From: Azoarcus olearius
GTDB lineage: Bacteria; Pseudomonadota; Gammaproteobacteria; Burkholderiales; Rhodocyclaceae
Assembly (NCBI RefSeq): GCF_001682385.1
Contig: NZ_CP016210.1
Location: 1,674,001 to 1,738,000 of the forward strand
Direction of reading: 5' to 3'
DNA: 64,000 nt
How positions within the stretch are numbered: position 1 is the stretch's first letter; every line of letters begins with the position of its first letter. Positions 63,200 to 64,000 of this stretch are shown piece by piece. The notes under the pieces were generated by a model, which was not told where the DNA came from, searched no databases, and saw nothing but the letters and a program-made list of their open reading frames with translations. Made by a program: the position numbers and the translations under genes.

Positions 63200-63741
63200 T
63201 CGTGCGTGCGGCGGCGCGCCGCGCGCCGCCGCCAGTGGCGGATCAGCCACCAGCGCCAGCCGGCCTTGACCCCCATGTAGCCCGCCACCGACAGGATGGC
63301 GGCGAGCAGTACCAGGCCGAGCGCGAGGGGCTTGCCCAGCGCCACCATCCAGTCGCCCAGCGCGGAAATCCAGGTGCCGATGCCCATGCCCGCCAGCTCT
63401 GGCGGGGCGGCGAAGGCGTGCTCGCCCCCCATGACCCAGGCGCCGAGGTTGAAAGCGAGGATGTAGAGCGGCACCAGCGTGAGCGGGTTGGTGTACAGCG
63501 TGGTCAGCAACGCCAGCGGCAGGTTCACCCGCAGCAGCACGCATAGCAGCGCCGCTGCCGGCATCTGGAACGGCCCGGGAATCAGCCCGCAGAACAGGCC
63601 CACCGCCACCGCGCCGGCGGCGGAGTGGCGGTTGAGGTGCCACAGGCGAGGGTGCAGCAGCGAGTTCGCGAACGGCCGCAGCCAGCGGTTCTCGCTCACC
63701 GTGTCGTGCTTCGGCAGGAATTGCTTGAGTATCTTGCGCAT
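63196..63741 (-). CDS. DUF2062 domain membrane protein
   Basis: A 181-residue inner-membrane protein. It begins [18 protein letters not shown] and has FPNSL-like [40 protein letters not shown] and [19 protein letters not shown], the DUF2062 pattern. Function is unknown. It lies between lolD and comEC in the usual betaproteobacterial order and is divergent from comEC. Confidence 0.88.
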   Translation of the reverse strand: MRKILKQFLPKHDTVSENRWLRPFANSLLHPRLWHLNRHSAAGAVAVGLFCGLIPGPFQMPAAALLCVLLRVNLPLALLTTLYTNPLTLVPLYILAFNLGAWVMGGEHAFAAPPELAGMGIGTWISALGDWMVALGKPLALGLVLLAAILSVAGYMGVKAGWRWWLIRHWRRRAARRRTHD

Positions 63742-63821
63742 GGATTTGCCCCGATTCTAGCCCAGCGCGGGCGCCGCCCACGCTTGCCTCGTTGTTCATC
63801 CCGTTGGCATGATCGCGGATT

Positions 63822-64000
63822 ATGCGAATGTCAATTTTCATGTTTGCGCTCGGAACCGCGGCGCTGCAGCTTCAACCCGAACTGCCGACGGCCGTCACAG
63901 TGGTTTGGGTGGCCGCAGCGCTTGCCGCCGCGGTGGGCCTGGCGGCAGTGCTGCGCGGCAGAGGGCGCGCCGCCCGCCTGAGCCTGATGGCGGCCGCCGC
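63822..64000 (+). CDS. comEC: N-terminus of ComEC/Rec2 competence channel (partial)
   Basis: The open frame starts at ATG 63822 and runs off the right edge after 59 residues. MRMSIFMFALGTAALQLQPE and the following hydrophobic, Ala/Leu-rich segment with RGRGRAARLSL fit the first TM region of ComEC, the membrane channel for DNA uptake. The gene order lolC-lolD-DUF2062-comEC supports the name. Only the start is visible, so the family is moderately certain. Confidence 0.68.
   Translation, partial: MRMSIFMFALGTAALQLQPELPTAVTVVWVAAALAAAVGLAAVLRGRGRAARLSLMAAA

Overview
This 64 kb window is ordinary-looking, gene-dense chromosome from a GC-rich betaproteobacterium. The best fit is Rhodocyclales (Azoarcus, Thauera or Aromatoleum type). 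That placement is inferred from gene content and protein character: exbB-exbD-lpxK-Trm112-kdsB-adk in a row, lolC-lolD-DUF2062-comEC, recJ beside an RpfE-type gene, and a CheV/CheZ chemotaxis cluster. No rRNA, tRNA, insertion sequence, phage or CRISPR array was recognised by eye. Almost all DNA is coding.

Layout. 1-5.75 kb: the tail of a chemoreceptor, then a chemotaxis operon (cheV, cheV, cheY, cheZ, cheA) behind a good flagellar sigma-28 promoter match and closed by a clear terminator. 5.8-10.2 kb: DUF3135 protein, transaldolase, truC, sodB and xseA. 10.5-14.4 kb: exbB/exbD, lipid A and KDO genes (lpxK, kdsB), a Trm112 protein and adk, ended by a strong hairpin. 14.4-20 kb: a PPi-type phosphofructokinase, gamma-glutamyltransferase and a c-di-GMP enzyme with a periplasmic CXXCH haem motif. 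20-26 kb: a MerR regulator with its quinone reductase target, gltX, an SbtA/SbtB bicarbonate transporter pair and mnmC. 26-31 kb: a secreted 5'-nucleotidase and a large secreted nuclease, probably a DNA/phosphate scavenging pair. 31-41.5 kb: a Yip1 protein, an EAL protein, lysS, an unknown protein, a macrodomain protein, and a three-gene operon of PAS histidine kinase, receiver, and REC-GAF-PAS-GGDEF-EAL protein. 41.8-49.8 kb: an M48 membrane peptidase, a three-gene SMC/condensin-like locus, and prfB with its programmed frameshift. 49.9-64 kb: DUF2721, HIT and Sel1 proteins, a dispersed palindromic repeat, a NarL-type two-component pair, recJ with an RpfE-like gene, YgiQ, a small membrane protein, lolC-lolD, DUF2062 and the start of comEC.

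The most unusual unit is the 43.8-48.7 kb locus. It encodes a kleisin-like protein, a winged-helix KITE-like protein and a short SMC ATPase with a true hinge. The order matches MukFEB/MksFEB/JetABC, but no JetD-type nuclease is adjacent. Its first start codon lies one base after the U-tract of the prfB terminator. Other good leads are the MerR operator with its 19-bp spacer, the haem-motif c-di-GMP protein, the sbtAB pair in an apparent heterotroph, an inverted DnaA-box pair beside a minus-strand terminator-like hairpin, and a 30-bp perfect palindrome in the leader of the histidine kinase operon. All calls come from reading the sequence; no database search was run.
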